From: DSYU01 sp964437595
GTDB taxonomy: Bacteria > Chloroflexota > Anaerolineae > Anaerolineales > Anaerolineaceae
Length of the DNA: 64,000 nt
Assembly (NCBI GenBank): GCA_964437595.1
Contig: CAYTHO010000008.1
Span: 34,094 to 98,093 of the forward strand
Direction: 5' to 3'
Shown here: piece by piece, positions 1-8,252 of the stretch
How positions within the stretch are numbered: the first letter of the stretch is position 1
Layout: every line of letters starts with the position of its first letter
Made by a program: the position numbers and the translations under genes
Notes under the pieces: model-generated
Told to the model about the DNA's origin: nothing
Database searches by the model: none
Seen by the model: the letters and a program-made list of their open reading frames with translations, nothing else

Positions 1-379
1 CGACGCGGATAACCCCACCGAGGCAGGCATCGATATTGAGGCGCGGCTGCCCGGGCGGCGCGAACAGGGCCTCTCGCTGCTCTCTGGCGGCGAGCGCAGC
101 CTGACCGCGGTGGCGCTGATTTTCTCGCTGTTGAAAGTATCGCCTACCCCATTCTGCGTGATGGATGAGGTGGACGCGATGCTGGATGAGGCCAACGTGG
201 GCCGTTTCCGCGACCTGCTGCAGGAACTGAGCGATAAGACGCAGTTCATCCTGGTTACGCACAACCGCAACACCGTCCAGGCGGCCAACGTGATTTATGG
301 CGTCACCATGGGCCGCGATTCGGCCAGCCAGGTGATCAGCCTGCGGTTGGACGAAGTCAACGACGAGTTAGTCCGGTAA
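1..379 (+). CDS. smc: Chromosome segregation SMC ATPase, C-terminal end (partial)
   Basis: Only the last 125 or so codons are inside the window; the frame is open from base 2. The visible part is the C-terminal half of the ABC-type head: the ABC signature LSGGERSLTA (about 82-111), the Walker B stretch VMDEVDAMLDEANVGRF (about 161-211) and the H-loop region LVTHNRNT. In SMC proteins this lobe pairs with the N-terminal Walker A lobe to bind ATP and organise the chromosome with ScpAB. The DEVDAMLDEANV wording is typical of SMC rather than RecN or SbcC. The gene ends in a strong hairpin shared with the convergent PPIase gene. The N-terminal head, coiled coils and hinge lie upstream of the window. 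Confidence 0.93.
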   Translation, partial: DADNPTEAGIDIEARLPGRREQGLSLLSGGERSLTAVALIFSLLKVSPTPFCVMDEVDAMLDEANVGRFRDLLQELSDKTQFILVTHNRNTVQAANVIYGVTMGRDSASQVISLRLDEVNDELVR

Positions 380-380
380 T

Positions 381-412
381 AAAAAAAAGGCGACCGCGAG
401 GTCGCCTTTTTT
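381..412. terminator. Bidirectional Rho-independent terminator between smc and the PPIase gene
   Basis: A perfect 7-bp GC stem, GGCGACC (389-395) with GGTCGCC (400-406), has a GCGA loop and is flanked by eight A on one side and six T on the other. It can therefore end transcripts on both strands, and it sits exactly between two convergent stop codons. Confidence 0.92.
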
Positions 413-426
413 ATAGTCTTTCATGC

Positions 427-1794
427 TTACGGCTCGGCTGTAATCATCATTTGCTCAAGCTGCTGCTGCTGAAGCTGATTGGTAAGCTGTTCGATCTGCC
501 GCTGCACGTCTGCCGGGATGGCCGGGTCTACGGGGACAACGCTGTTCCAGGTTTCAAAGGTCTGGACGTTGAGCTCTGTCTTGGCGTTCTCGAGCCATTC
601 CGAATACTTGGTCTGTTTTGCCTGCTGAAGCTCGCTGCTGTCTAACGGGCGATCTTCATGGCCCAGCACCTGAATGATGTGGTACCCAAAGGTTGTCTTG
701 ACCGGGTCGCTGATCTGGCCGATTTCTAGCGCATAGGCCGCGTCTTCAAATTCCTTGACCATTGCGCCTTTGGCAAACCAGCCCAGGTCGCCACCGTTGT
801 CTTTGTTGCTGTCATCGGTCGAGTACTGTTTGGCCAGGTCGGCGAAATTACCACCGGCTTTCAGCTCTTCGGCAACTTTTTTAGCCGTCTCTTCATCCGC
901 GACCAGGATGTGGCGCGCCCAAACCTTCTCGCTGGTGCCCGAGATTTCCTTGGTTACGGCGTCGAACACTTTCTGGCGAAGGAGCTGGCGGCGAATCAGG
1001 CTGCGCAGGTCTGCCGCTGAATAGCCAATCGGCTTGAGATCGGCTGAATAGGTAGCCACCCGGTTCTCAAAGCCTTCCTTGGTAAACGGGGTAGGCGTGA
1101 GGGTAACGGTGGGGGTGACTTCCGGCGTCTCGGTCACCACGGGGGTCGAGGTAGGCTCGGCGGTGGGGGTCGGCGGGGTGCCGGTGGCGGTGGGCGTGGC
1201 GCTGGGGATGGGCGTTTCGGTAGCCGTCGCGGTAGGGGGCACGAGCGTCTGCTGGAGCGAGGAAAGCGTGGGCGTGATGAACGTTGTGCTGGTAACGGTT
1301 GGCGAAGGCGTGCCGTTGGCGAAATACCCAAAGGCCTCCTGGTAAGCGGCCTCAACCTCGGCGTCGGTCAGCTTGATACCGAGCTTCTCCGCCTGCTGGG
1401 CCACCACGGCGTCTTCAATCAATTGATCTAAGACTTCTTGCCCCATCTGCGTGCTGTCTTGCAGCTTGTTCGCGAGCTGGGCGATGTACGACCCATACAC
1501 CTGCATGATGAATGAATCGCTGGTGTAATTTTGCAGTTGGGTTATCTGCTGCGCCCGCTGAAAACGCACTTCCTTCTGGAACGCGGAGGTAGTAATGTTC
1601 TGCGTACCTACCCGGGCAACCGGGCGCATTGCCTTGATAACCGTCTGGTCTAAAACACCATAAATGATAAGGGCAAGGACGATGATGATGACAGCGACCG
1701 CACCAATAACTAAATAGCGTTGTTGGGTTCGCTCCTTCTCCAGCCGCGCCTGGTGTTTCTTTGTCAGGATTTTCTTCGTAGGCTCTTTGGCCAT
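427..1794 (-). CDS. Membrane-anchored PPIC-type peptidyl-prolyl isomerase (SurA/PrsA-like foldase)
   Basis: Predicted extracytoplasmic folding factor. A basic N-terminus is followed by one membrane helix (about residues 26-48), then a SurA-N/trigger-like helical region, a Pro/Thr-rich linker of roughly 75 residues, the rest of the helical region, and a parvulin PPIC domain near residues 290-380 (ARHILVADEETAKK, GGDLGWFAKGAMVKEFEDAA, FGYHIIQV). The family catalyses cis-trans isomerisation of prolyl bonds in exported proteins. I chose the ATG at 1794, where the protein starts MAKEPTKK, because GAGAGG lies just upstream; an ATG 18 bases earlier is open but less well placed. It is the last gene of the rpsF-ssb-rpsR run. 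The low-complexity insert inside the chaperone-like part is unusual. No lipobox is visible, so it is anchored by the helix. Confidence 0.88.
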   Translation of the reverse strand: MAKEPTKKILTKKHQARLEKERTQQRYLVIGAVAVIIIVLALIIYGVLDQTVIKAMRPVARVGTQNITTSAFQKEVRFQRAQQITQLQNYTSDSFIMQVYGSYIAQLANKLQDSTQMGQEVLDQLIEDAVVAQQAEKLGIKLTDAEVEAAYQEAFGYFANGTPSPTVTSTTFITPTLSSLQQTLVPPTATATETPIPSATPTATGTPPTPTAEPTSTPVVTETPEVTPTVTLTPTPFTKEGFENRVATYSADLKPIGYSAADLRSLIRRQLLRQKVFDAVTKEISGTSEKVWARHILVADEETAKKVAEELKAGGNFADLAKQYSTDDSNKDNGGDLGWFAKGAMVKEFEDAAYALEIGQISDPVKTTFGYHIIQVLGHEDRPLDSSELQQAKQTKYSEWLENAKTELNVQTFETWNSVVPVDPAIPADVQRQIEQLTNQLQQQQLEQMMITAEP

Positions 1795-1877
1795 GGGCGA
1801 CCTCTCGATCAAAAAGGTAACTTAAATAACGGGGCATAAGCCAGATGCCCATGCCCCGCCACAATCATCGGACGGAA

Positions 1878-2156
1878 TTAGAAATCCCCAATTTCTCCGG
1901 TAAACGCGAAAGGCAGCAGCGCCAGGTGGCGAGCGCGCTTGATGGCGGTCGCCAGCTCACGCTGGTGTTTTGCGCAGGTTCCCGTTTGGCGTCGCGGGCG
2001 AATTTTCCCATCTTCGGTTACGAAGCGGCGCAGGAAATCGGCTGCTTTGTAATCAATGAGGGTGTTTTTATCGGCACAGAACTGGCAGATCTTGGGTCGG
2101 GCTACATAGCGCCGAAAAGATGGCTGCTCATTCTCGTTAATGTTATCGTCACTCAT
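1878..2156 (-). CDS. rpsR: 30S ribosomal protein S18
   Basis: A 92-residue small-subunit protein that binds next to S6 on the platform of the 30S subunit. The S18 core is very clear: KICQFCADKNTLIDYK, LRRFVTEDGKIRPRR and TGTCAKHQRELATAIKRARH. It keeps the CxxC-type cysteines near residues 24-27, as in zinc-binding (C+) S18 forms. A GGAG lies about 9 bases upstream of the ATG. It follows ssb by 14 bases in the conserved rpsF-ssb-rpsR operon. A small GGGCAT/ATGCCC hairpin lies just after it (1832-1850), without an immediate T-run. Confidence 0.97.
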   Translation of the reverse strand: MSDDNINENEQPSFRRYVARPKICQFCADKNTLIDYKAADFLRRFVTEDGKIRPRRQTGTCAKHQRELATAIKRARHLALLPFAFTGEIGDF

Positions 2157-2170
2157 CTGTCTTACTCCAA

Positions 2171-2581
2171 CTAGAATGGATACTCATCTTCAACTTGGTC
2201 TTCATCAGCCATGGGCGTTTCTGCGGGCTGTTGGGCGCCGGAGTCACGGCGATCACCGAGCATCATCATTTCACTGGCGACAATTTCAATGCTGGTATGT
2301 TTGGCGCCTTCGCTGTCTTCCCATCGTCGGGTCTGCAGCCGGCCTTCCACATACACCTGCTGCCCCTTGGTGAGATACTGCTTGCAGATTTCAGCCAGGT
2401 TGCCCCAGGTGACCACATTGAACCACTCCGTTTCGGTATGGCGCTCGCCGTCTGTAGAATTCCAGGTGCGGCTGGTTGCCACGGTGAACGTTGTGACGGG
2501 CTTCCCGGATGGCGTGTAGCGCATTTCCGGATCGCGGCCCAGGTGTCCAATGATCATTACTTTGTTCAATCCTCGGCTCAT
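2171..2581 (-). CDS. ssb: Single-stranded DNA-binding protein
   Basis: A 136-residue OB-fold protein that coats single-stranded DNA during replication, repair and recombination. The N-terminal OB fold shows LNKVMIIGHLGRDPEMRY, FTVATSRTWN and TEWFNVVTWGNLAEICKQYL. The tail is short and acidic and ends EDEYPF, close to the DDDIPF-type tip that recruits partner proteins. GAGGAG lies 6 bases before the ATG. It sits between rpsF and rpsR, as in most bacteria, and is probably co-transcribed with them. Only one ssb is seen in the window; a Bet-type annealase near 63 kb could in principle cooperate with it. Confidence 0.97.
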   Translation of the reverse strand: MSRGLNKVMIIGHLGRDPEMRYTPSGKPVTTFTVATSRTWNSTDGERHTETEWFNVVTWGNLAEICKQYLTKGQQVYVEGRLQTRRWEDSEGAKHTSIEIVASEMMMLGDRRDSGAQQPAETPMADEDQVEDEYPF

Positions 2582-2667
2582 CTTGTGCTCCTCGATTGAC
2601 GACCCAACTCCACGTCTTGCCTTTCAGGCTGCCCCTGGTGGGTTTCCCAGGAGAATGGAACGATACC

Positions 2668-2949
2668 TTACTTGCTGATGATCGAATAGCGCATAATGGG
2701 TTCTACAAACCGCATATTGCGATCGAGTTCAGCACTGAACGAAGGGGCAAACTGTGCTTCCATGTACACATACTGCCCTTCGCGCTGCTTGCGGATCGAG
2801 TAAGCCAGCCGGCGCTTACCCCACATGTCGACTTTGTCGACGCTGCCGCCAGCGCCCGCGATCCATCCCTGGACACGATCAACAACACCCTTCAGGGCAG
2901 TTTCGTCCAGGTCGGGATGGACGATCAGAACAACCTCGTAGTTACGCAT
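2668..2949 (-). CDS. rpsF: 30S ribosomal protein S6
   Basis: A 93-residue ribosomal protein that forms a dimer with S18 on the 30S platform. The start MRNYEVVLIVHPDLDE at 2949 is chosen because a perfect AGGAGG precedes it by 7-8 bases; an open frame extends 46 codons further upstream but has no S6 homology. Family features are the MRNYE start, the GGSVDKVDMWGKRRLAY strand and the IMRYSIISK end. It heads the rpsF-ssb-rpsR-PPIase run. The region upstream (2950-3144) must hold divergent promoters for this operon and for the membrane-protein gene on the plus strand. Confidence 0.96.
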   Translation of the reverse strand: MRNYEVVLIVHPDLDETALKGVVDRVQGWIAGAGGSVDKVDMWGKRRLAYSIRKQREGQYVYMEAQFAPSFSAELDRNMRFVEPIMRYSIISK

Positions 2950-3099
2950 GATGGGAACCTCCTTTCCTCGGGATTGCCCTCTGACGACGCCGTGGGCGGG
3001 CAGAGAACGGAAAGTAACAACTGGGTTGGATAACCGCCCTAGTTTATCATATCGAACGCAGTTTGAGTAGGGTAAATTAAATGTCAAATGCGATCGCGG

Positions 3100-3105
3100 T
3101 ATAAT
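3100..3105 (+). promoter_or_regulatory. Probable -10 element for the plus-strand membrane-protein gene
   Basis: TATAAT is a perfect -10 consensus, 40 bases before the ATG at 3145. The hexamer 17 bases upstream (TTAAAT, 3077-3082) is a weak -35, so the call rests mainly on the -10 box and position. Confidence 0.4.
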
Positions 3106-3144
3106 ACGTTGCTGCGAATTCTATACCACATCAAGGAGACGGGC

Positions 3145-4656
3145 ATGGCAGAACATGAGACAAACCGCTGGCGCAAAACAGGAGCGGCGGCGGTGCGTTC
3201 TGGGGAACGGCTGCTGGATGCGATCTTCTATTCCGGTACGGACCATTTCTCGCGGGTGGTAGGCTGGGCCTGGCTGGCTGGGCTGCTGCTGTTTGGCGTT
3301 TACCTGTGGGGGATATTTTACAGTTGGGGCAATATCTCGATGGATTTTCTGGATTGGGCTGAGGTGACCGGGCCGCGCTACGCGCTGTTAAAAGATGCGA
3401 TCACCCGCGGCGAACTTCCGCTGCATGCGGGCAACCTTACCGCGCTGCGCGGAGTGACCGACCGCTATTTTGCGATCCCAGATACGCCGTTTTCTCCGGA
3501 GATCATCGCCTTGCGTTACCTGGGAATCGGGCAGTACCTGTTTTTGGATACTTTGCTGTGGTACGGGGTTGGTTTTGTGGGGCTGGTACTATTGGGGCGA
3601 AAGTACAGGCTCTCGCCGCTGGTATTTGCGCTGCTTTTCCTACTGTTCAACTTCAACGGCATCCCAACCGGGCATCTGGCGGTTGGCCACTCGATTTATA
3701 CGGCTTATTTCCTATTGCCTTACTTTGTATTGCTGGTAATGGAACTGCTGGAAAATGAGCAGGTCGGCTGGAAGTGGGTGCTGGGGTTTGCCGTGCTGCA
3801 GCTGGCTATCCTTCTGCAGGGGCTGTTTCACCTGTACGTGTGGTGCCTGATGTTCCTGGGCCTGCTGGCATTGTTCAACCTGCGCCTGCTGCGCCCGGTG
3901 ATCTGGGCAGGGGTCTTCTCGGTACTGGTGGGGCTGCCGCGGCTGCTGCCTCCGGCGCTGATCGTGCAGAAAATCACCCATGAGTATTTAGGCGGCCCGG
4001 CCACGGTGACGGACCTGTTTGCCAGCCTGGTGATGCTGCGCGACCCGGACCGGGCGATGGTGCTGCCGTCGCAGGTGTATCCGCTGCGCTGGTGGGAGCA
4101 GGATTATTTCATCGGGCTGCTGGGGCTGGCATTGGTGATTGGTTTTGGGGTGCTGGTGCCGCTGTGGCGCGACCGCTCCCGCAAGTCGGTGCATGTGCAG
4201 CTGCTGGTGGCCTGCCTGGTGTTCGCCATACTAACCATTGGGCAGGTGTTTGGCGCAATCATCGAGCTGGTTCCCGTCCCGCCGATTACCGGAGAGCGGG
4301 TATCAGCGCGCTTCTTCGCTGTTCCGCTGGCGGCGCTGCTGGTGCTGGCGGCCATTTTCATGCAGCGAGCGTTGAATCAGCGCAAAATCCCTGCCTGGGT
4401 GCAGTTGATCCTGCTGGCTTTGAGCGGGGTGGTGTTCCACGATTTGAACCAGCATTTGCAGGCCTGGCGCATCCGCTACCTGGATGGGCTGGTGTACCTG
4501 TTCCCCAAGGTGCCGTTTGATGCAGCGCAGCACACCATCAGCAACCACCCCGACCCGCAGTACATTGCGCTGCTGGGAGGCGGCGCGGGGGTGGCCGTAC
4601 TGGCATTGATCTTCCTGGTGGTGATGTCCTGGCGAACGAGGAAAGGAAAAGCTTAG
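3145..4656 (+). CDS. Polytopic membrane protein of unknown function (GT-C-like layout)
   Basis: A protein of about 503 residues with roughly ten hydrophobic helices. After the first helix comes a soluble loop (MDFLDWAEVTGPRYALLKDAI) followed by helices through to the C-terminus. A long first extracytoplasmic loop containing acidic residues, followed by many helices, resembles GT-C glycosyltransferases and YfhO-type proteins, but I see no motif that settles it. The ATG at 3145 is chosen over one at 3088 because AAGGAGA lies 6 bases before it. Its stop codon overlaps the stop of the convergent flavoprotein gene by 4 bases. Function is left open. Confidence 0.75.
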   Translation: MAEHETNRWRKTGAAAVRSGERLLDAIFYSGTDHFSRVVGWAWLAGLLLFGVYLWGIFYSWGNISMDFLDWAEVTGPRYALLKDAITRGELPLHAGNLTALRGVTDRYFAIPDTPFSPEIIALRYLGIGQYLFLDTLLWYGVGFVGLVLLGRKYRLSPLVFALLFLLFNFNGIPTGHLAVGHSIYTAYFLLPYFVLLVMELLENEQVGWKWVLGFAVLQLAILLQGLFHLYVWCLMFLGLLALFNLRLLRPVIWAGVFSVLVGLPRLLPPALIVQKITHEYLGGPATVTDLFASLVMLRDPDRAMVLPSQVYPLRWWEQDYFIGLLGLALVIGFGVLVPLWRDRSRKSVHVQLLVACLVFAILTIGQVFGAIIELVPVPPITGERVSARFFAVPLAALLVLAAIFMQRALNQRKIPAWVQLILLALSGVVFHDLNQHLQAWRIRYLDGLVYLFPKVPFDAAQHTISNHPDPQYIALLGGGAGVAVLALIFLVVMSWRTRKGKA

Positions 4657-5846
4657 CCCGGTTTAATCCGCCCGATGAGATCTGCGGCCTGGAAGGGCCC
4701 CGGCTCGGCGATGACCTGGCGGGCGGCATCCAGGCCGCGGGACATATTCCACAGCAGCACGCCGCGCACGCGGTTGCCATCCAGGTAGTAGGCCGTCCCT
4801 TTGATGAAAGGTTCCTCCCAATCGTACACGATGGGCAGGCGCGGGTCGAGGTTGCCAACGGCATCATAATGCAGGTCGAATAAGGTGGAGTAAACGCTGG
4901 AGAGCGTTTCATAGCGGCCTGGCTGGCCGGCCATGCCCTGACCGGCCAGCATACCGGTGAGGTTGGCGTTTTCCTCGTGTTCGGCGCGGATGCGCCTGCC
5001 GAGCACGGGATGGTAGTAATTGGCGGCATCGCCGGCAGCAAAGATGGCAGGCTGCGAGGTCCGCATGGACTCGTCCACATGGATGCCATCGCCGGTGACC
5101 AGCCCGGCGGCCTGGGCCAGGGCCACATTGGGGCGGATGCCCAGGCCGGCCACAACGCCATCCACCCGCAGGATTTCGCCCTGAGCGGTGGTGACGGTGA
5201 CGCCAATTTCATCTGGCTCAATCGACTGCGCCAGGCGCCCCGCAAGCACCTGCACGCCGCGGGCCTGGAACGTCTCATTGAGATAATCGGAAATATCCTC
5301 TGGAAGGACGCGCGCGCCAATACCCGTCTCCGGGAAGATCATCACCACGTCTTTCTCCAGCCCGGCTAAGGCAGCGGCTATCTCTGAACCAACGAACCCA
5401 CCGCCGATCACGGCGAAGCGATGCCCGGCCTCGGTCAGGGCGCGCAGGCGGTGATAGTCGGCCAGGGTGCGGAAGTAGATTACGCGCTCGCTGGGGGGAC
5501 CGAGCTGGATGGGATCTCCGCCGGTAGCCAGGAGCAGGGAATCGTAGGTGAATTCTTCCCCCCGGCTGCCGGTGACGCGCTTTTGGTCCGGGTCCAGATC
5601 GACAACCGTGCACTCCAGGTGCAGGTCGACCCCCAGGCTGGCGGTGTTGCGCCAAATGCGGGAGAGCGGAAATGGGCGCGGGCCTTTTTTCCACAGGTTC
5701 TTTGAAAGGGGAGGCCGGTTGTAAGGCGGGTCCGGTTCGCGGCTGATCAGGCCAATGGGGCGGTCGGGGTCCACCTGGCGGATGCCGCGGGCCGCGCTGT
5801 CGGCGGCCATGCCGCCGCCGATGATGAGATAGGGGTAGTGCGTCAT
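4653..5846 (-). CDS. FAD/NAD(P)-dependent oxidoreductase (ferredoxin/rubredoxin-reductase type)
   Basis: A 397-residue two-dinucleotide-binding flavoprotein. The FAD-binding Rossmann motif LIIGGGMAADSAARGI is at the N-terminus, the second (NAD) motif FAVIGGGFVGSEIAAAL is in the middle, and the second FAD motif IFAAGDAA is near residue 280. The PPYNRPPLSK segment is typical of rubredoxin and ferredoxin reductases and AIF-like proteins, which pass electrons from NAD(P)H to a small redox carrier or quinone. No redox-active cysteine pair is seen. The start at 5846 overlaps the exonuclease stop in an ATGA arrangement, so the two are translationally coupled; a much longer open frame upstream is only overlap with that gene. 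The electron acceptor is unknown; a ferredoxin is encoded about 11 kb away. Confidence 0.88.
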   Translation of the reverse strand: MTHYPYLIIGGGMAADSAARGIRQVDPDRPIGLISREPDPPYNRPPLSKNLWKKGPRPFPLSRIWRNTASLGVDLHLECTVVDLDPDQKRVTGSRGEEFTYDSLLLATGGDPIQLGPPSERVIYFRTLADYHRLRALTEAGHRFAVIGGGFVGSEIAAALAGLEKDVVMIFPETGIGARVLPEDISDYLNETFQARGVQVLAGRLAQSIEPDEIGVTVTTAQGEILRVDGVVAGLGIRPNVALAQAAGLVTGDGIHVDESMRTSQPAIFAAGDAANYYHPVLGRRIRAEHEENANLTGMLAGQGMAGQPGRYETLSSVYSTLFDLHYDAVGNLDPRLPIVYDWEEPFIKGTAYYLDGNRVRGVLLWNMSRGLDAARQVIAEPGPFQAADLIGRIKPG

Positions 5847-6424
5847 GCTTCGCAGGTAGCGATGTAGTGGAGCAGGGCGCGGGTGAGCAGCGTATCGGCA
5901 GTGGAGCGGTGGGCGTTGGGCAGGCTGATGTGGCAGTGACGCCCGGCGGAGGCCAGGGAATGGTAGCGGTATGAGCGCCGGCGGGGGTCCCACTCGCCGT
6001 TGAATTCGGCGTACAGCTTGAGCAGATCGAAGGTAGTGAACTTTTCTTTCCAGGGCAGGCGGTAGCGCGTATGCGACTGCTGCATCATGCGCAGATCGAA
6101 CTCCTCGTTGTAGATCACCACAAGGCGGCCAAAGAGTGCCGCGCGTACTTCGGGCCATACAACCGGCCAGGTGCGCGCACCGCGCACATCATCATTGGTG
6201 ATGCCGTGAATGCTCGTGGAGTCGGGTGGAATGAGCTGGCTGGGTTTGACCAGGGAGCTGAATAGCACTTTTTCATCATCATCGATGATGGAGATTTCGA
6301 TGATCTCATCCGTGCGCTCTAACCCGGTTGTTTCGGTATCCAGGTAGACGGGGCGCTTTTCAAGAATCGTTCGCGCGGTTTCAACGGCGCGGCGGCGGAC
6401 AGCGGAGGAAGGTGAATTGATCAT
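5843..6424 (-). CDS. DEDDh 3'-5' exonuclease (DnaQ/RNase T superfamily)
   Basis: A 193-residue stand-alone exonuclease domain. The acidic and histidine residues of the DEDDh set can be read: YLDTETTGL (Exo I, D and E), HGITNDDV, YNEEFDLRMM (Exo II, D) and HRSTADTLLT (Exo III, H and D). The family removes nucleotides from DNA or RNA 3' ends; without a polymerase or extra domain the substrate cannot be assigned. It lies in a three-gene minus-strand run: one base separates it from the lipoprotein start side and it overlaps the flavoprotein by 4 bases. It is shorter than DnaQ epsilon and lacks a clamp-binding tail that I could recognise. Confidence 0.88.
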   Translation of the reverse strand: MINSPSSAVRRRAVETARTILEKRPVYLDTETTGLERTDEIIEISIIDDDEKVLFSSLVKPSQLIPPDSTSIHGITNDDVRGARTWPVVWPEVRAALFGRLVVIYNEEFDLRMMQQSHTRYRLPWKEKFTTFDLLKLYAEFNGEWDPRRRSYRYHSLASAGRHCHISLPNAHRSTADTLLTRALLHYIATCEA

Positions 6425-6425
6425 A

Positions 6426-7307
6426 TTATGGCAGTTTCCACAGAGAAATTTCGTCCATCTTTACCGTAAAACCGGCGGTGTCATTCGCGGCGACCAGCGC
6501 GCCGAAGCTGCCCTGCGCATCGTAGGCGCTGTCAGTGATTTCCTGAAGCAGGATACCATTCGCGTACAGGGCAATCTTATTACCATTCGCCATCACGCCC
6601 AGGCGGTTGGTCTGGTTGGACCCGGCCAGGATGGCGCTGTTGGAGGTGAGCTGGATGAGCGCGCTGTCGGTCCCGGCCTGAAAATCGCGGGCATGCAGGT
6701 TGAAGCGCCCATCACAGGTCACGCCGAAGAAGTAGCCCGAGTCGGCGTTCGGCGCGCGGAATACCAGCCCATACATATCGGCTGCCAGGCAGGATTGTGG
6801 AATGAAAACAGCTTCCAGGTAGAAGTTGCGAGCGGGCTGGCTGTAGGTCAATGACCAGCCTGTCCAGCCGTTGGCGGCCAACCCGGTGAGCGCGAGCGCG
6901 CCGTTTTCCAGCACAACACGGGTGTTTTCGTTCTCGTACTGGTAGAAGGCCTTGCCCGAATCGAGCGTATTGCGCCAGGTGGGGCTGCCGAGTGCGCTTT
7001 TAGGATCGGTGGTAGAAACCGTTGGCGTGGCGGTAGGCTGGCTGGCGGGCGGCGCCTGGGTAGGGGCCGGTTCGGTTGGGGCAGTGGTGGGAGGCTGGGT
7101 GGTTGCCGTGCTGGCTGGAGCGGGTGTGGCAGTAGGTGCCGGGGGCTGGGTGGGAGCGGGTTGGGTATAGGTTGGCGCGGCGGTCAGCAGCATCGACACC
7201 TGGGTGGCAACCTCGTCGGCGGTAGGGGTGGCGGCAGCCGGCCCGGAGGGCAAATTGCAGGCTGTGAGCAGAAGAAGCAAGAGGATTGAAAGAGATTTTT
7301 GAAGCAT
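6426..7307 (-). CDS. Lipoprotein with Pro/Thr-rich linker and C-terminal lectin-like beta domain
   Basis: A 293-residue exported protein. A hydrophobic signal ends in the lipobox LLTAC (Cys about residue 17). This is followed by a long Ala/Pro/Thr linker (about 22-105) and a C-terminal domain of about 180 residues with the pattern of a concanavalin/LamG-like jelly roll: GWTGWSLTYSQPARNFYLEAVF, YGLVFRAPNADSGYFFGV, NRLGVMANGNKIALYANGILL. Such domains often bind glycans or pack against a partner; no catalytic residues are recognisable. It is the first gene of the lipoprotein-exonuclease-flavoprotein run, although the functional link among these is unclear. Confidence 0.8.
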   Translation of the reverse strand: MLQKSLSILLLLLLTACNLPSGPAAATPTADEVATQVSMLLTAAPTYTQPAPTQPPAPTATPAPASTATTQPPTTAPTEPAPTQAPPASQPTATPTVSTTDPKSALGSPTWRNTLDSGKAFYQYENENTRVVLENGALALTGLAANGWTGWSLTYSQPARNFYLEAVFIPQSCLAADMYGLVFRAPNADSGYFFGVTCDGRFNLHARDFQAGTDSALIQLTSNSAILAGSNQTNRLGVMANGNKIALYANGILLQEITDSAYDAQGSFGALVAANDTAGFTVKMDEISLWKLP

Positions 7308-7425
7308 AGGCGCGTAACTCGATCGGGCTGTTCTTGAATTGATTTGAAATGCGTGTCTTCGAACCGGGCTTATCCGAACTTCGAAGGCAGGCTTGCGGGT
7401 TTATTATAGCCGGATTTACGCAATC

Positions 7426-7431
7426 TATAAT
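7426..7431 (+). promoter_or_regulatory. Possible -10 element upstream of the pseudouridine synthase
   Basis: TATAAT lies 15 bases before the ATG at 7446. No good -35 is found at 16-18 bases upstream. If used, the transcript would be almost leaderless. Confidence 0.3.
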
Positions 7432-7445
7432 AAAATGGACTGTAC

Positions 7446-8252
7446 ATGGACGAATTTATCTATATCGCCTTCTATAAACCTTATGGTGTGTTGACGGCCT
7501 TCACCGATGCGGAGGGCCGCGAAACACTCAAGAAGTATATTGACATTCCCGATATCTACCCGGCTGGGCGGCTGGATATGGACAGCGAAGGGCTGCTGCT
7601 GCTGACCAATGATGGGGGGCTGGCGCACCGCCTGACCGAGCCGCGTTATAACCATCCCAAAACGTACCTGGTGCAGGTGGAGGGGATCCCCACGGAAGAT
7701 GCGCTGGCGAAGCTCGCCGGCGGCGTGGAGGTAAAGGGGGAGGTAACCCGGCGCTGCCAGGTAATGAGCGTGCCCGAGCCTGACCTGCCGCCGCGGGCAA
7801 AGCCGGTTACACCGCACGGTCCGTCAAGCTGGCTGCGCATCGTGCTGCGCGAGGGCAAGAAGCGCCAGATCCGGCACATGACGGCGGCAGTCGGGCTGCC
7901 AACGCTGCGTATTCTGCGCATAGCCATTGGGTCGGTGACGTTAAAAGAACTTCAACCGGGGGAGTGGCGGAATTTGACCCCGGTTGAAGTAGATGCGCTG
8001 AAGAGCCTGACAGCGGTTGGAAAACGGCCAATGACTGGAAAGCAGCTGGCGGCTAAGAAGCCGGTGGATAAGCCGCCGGAAGCCAAGCAACCGGCGGCTA
8101 AGAAGCCAGCGGCTAATAAGCCGGAGACTAATCCACCGGGGATGAATCGACAGAAGGCTAAGGCTGAGGCTGAGAGAAAGCCTGGAGCGTCTTCAGGTAA
8201 TAATCGGGGATCCCGATATCGAAGCGCTGGCCGTCGATCACCAGGCCGTTAA
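7446..8252 (+). CDS. RsuA/RluE-type pseudouridine synthase with a Lys/Pro-rich tail
   Basis: A 268-residue enzyme that isomerises a uridine to pseudouridine in rRNA. The catalytic motif GRLDMDSEGLLLLTNDG (catalytic Asp near residue 42), the KTYLVQVEG strand and the REGKKRQIRHM motif match the RluE/RsuA branch. The N-terminal S4 domain of RsuA and RluB is absent, as in RluE. After about residue 190 the protein becomes a low-complexity tail of about 75 residues with repeated AAKKP/KPPE-like units, basic and probably disordered. The tail coding region overlaps the 3' end of the convergent kinase-nucleotidyltransferase gene by 95 bases. The precise target uridine is not assignable. Confidence 0.88.
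   Translation: MDEFIYIAFYKPYGVLTAFTDAEGRETLKKYIDIPDIYPAGRLDMDSEGLLLLTNDGGLAHRLTEPRYNHPKTYLVQVEGIPTEDALAKLAGGVEVKGEVTRRCQVMSVPEPDLPPRAKPVTPHGPSSWLRIVLREGKKRQIRHMTAAVGLPTLRILRIAIGSVTLKELQPGEWRNLTPVEVDALKSLTAVGKRPMTGKQLAAKKPVDKPPEAKQPAAKKPAANKPETNPPGMNRQKAKAEAERKPGASSGNNRGSRYRSAGRRSPGR

Noticed and set aside
1079..1345. Open frames rich in Val/Gly and Arg/Pro on both strands opposite the PPIase linker
   Set aside because: They mirror the Pro/Thr repeat in other frames and have no homology or ribosome site.
7308..7445. tRNA-like stretch (TTCGAACC and nearby short inverted repeats)
   Set aside because: No cloverleaf or anticodon stem can be formed.
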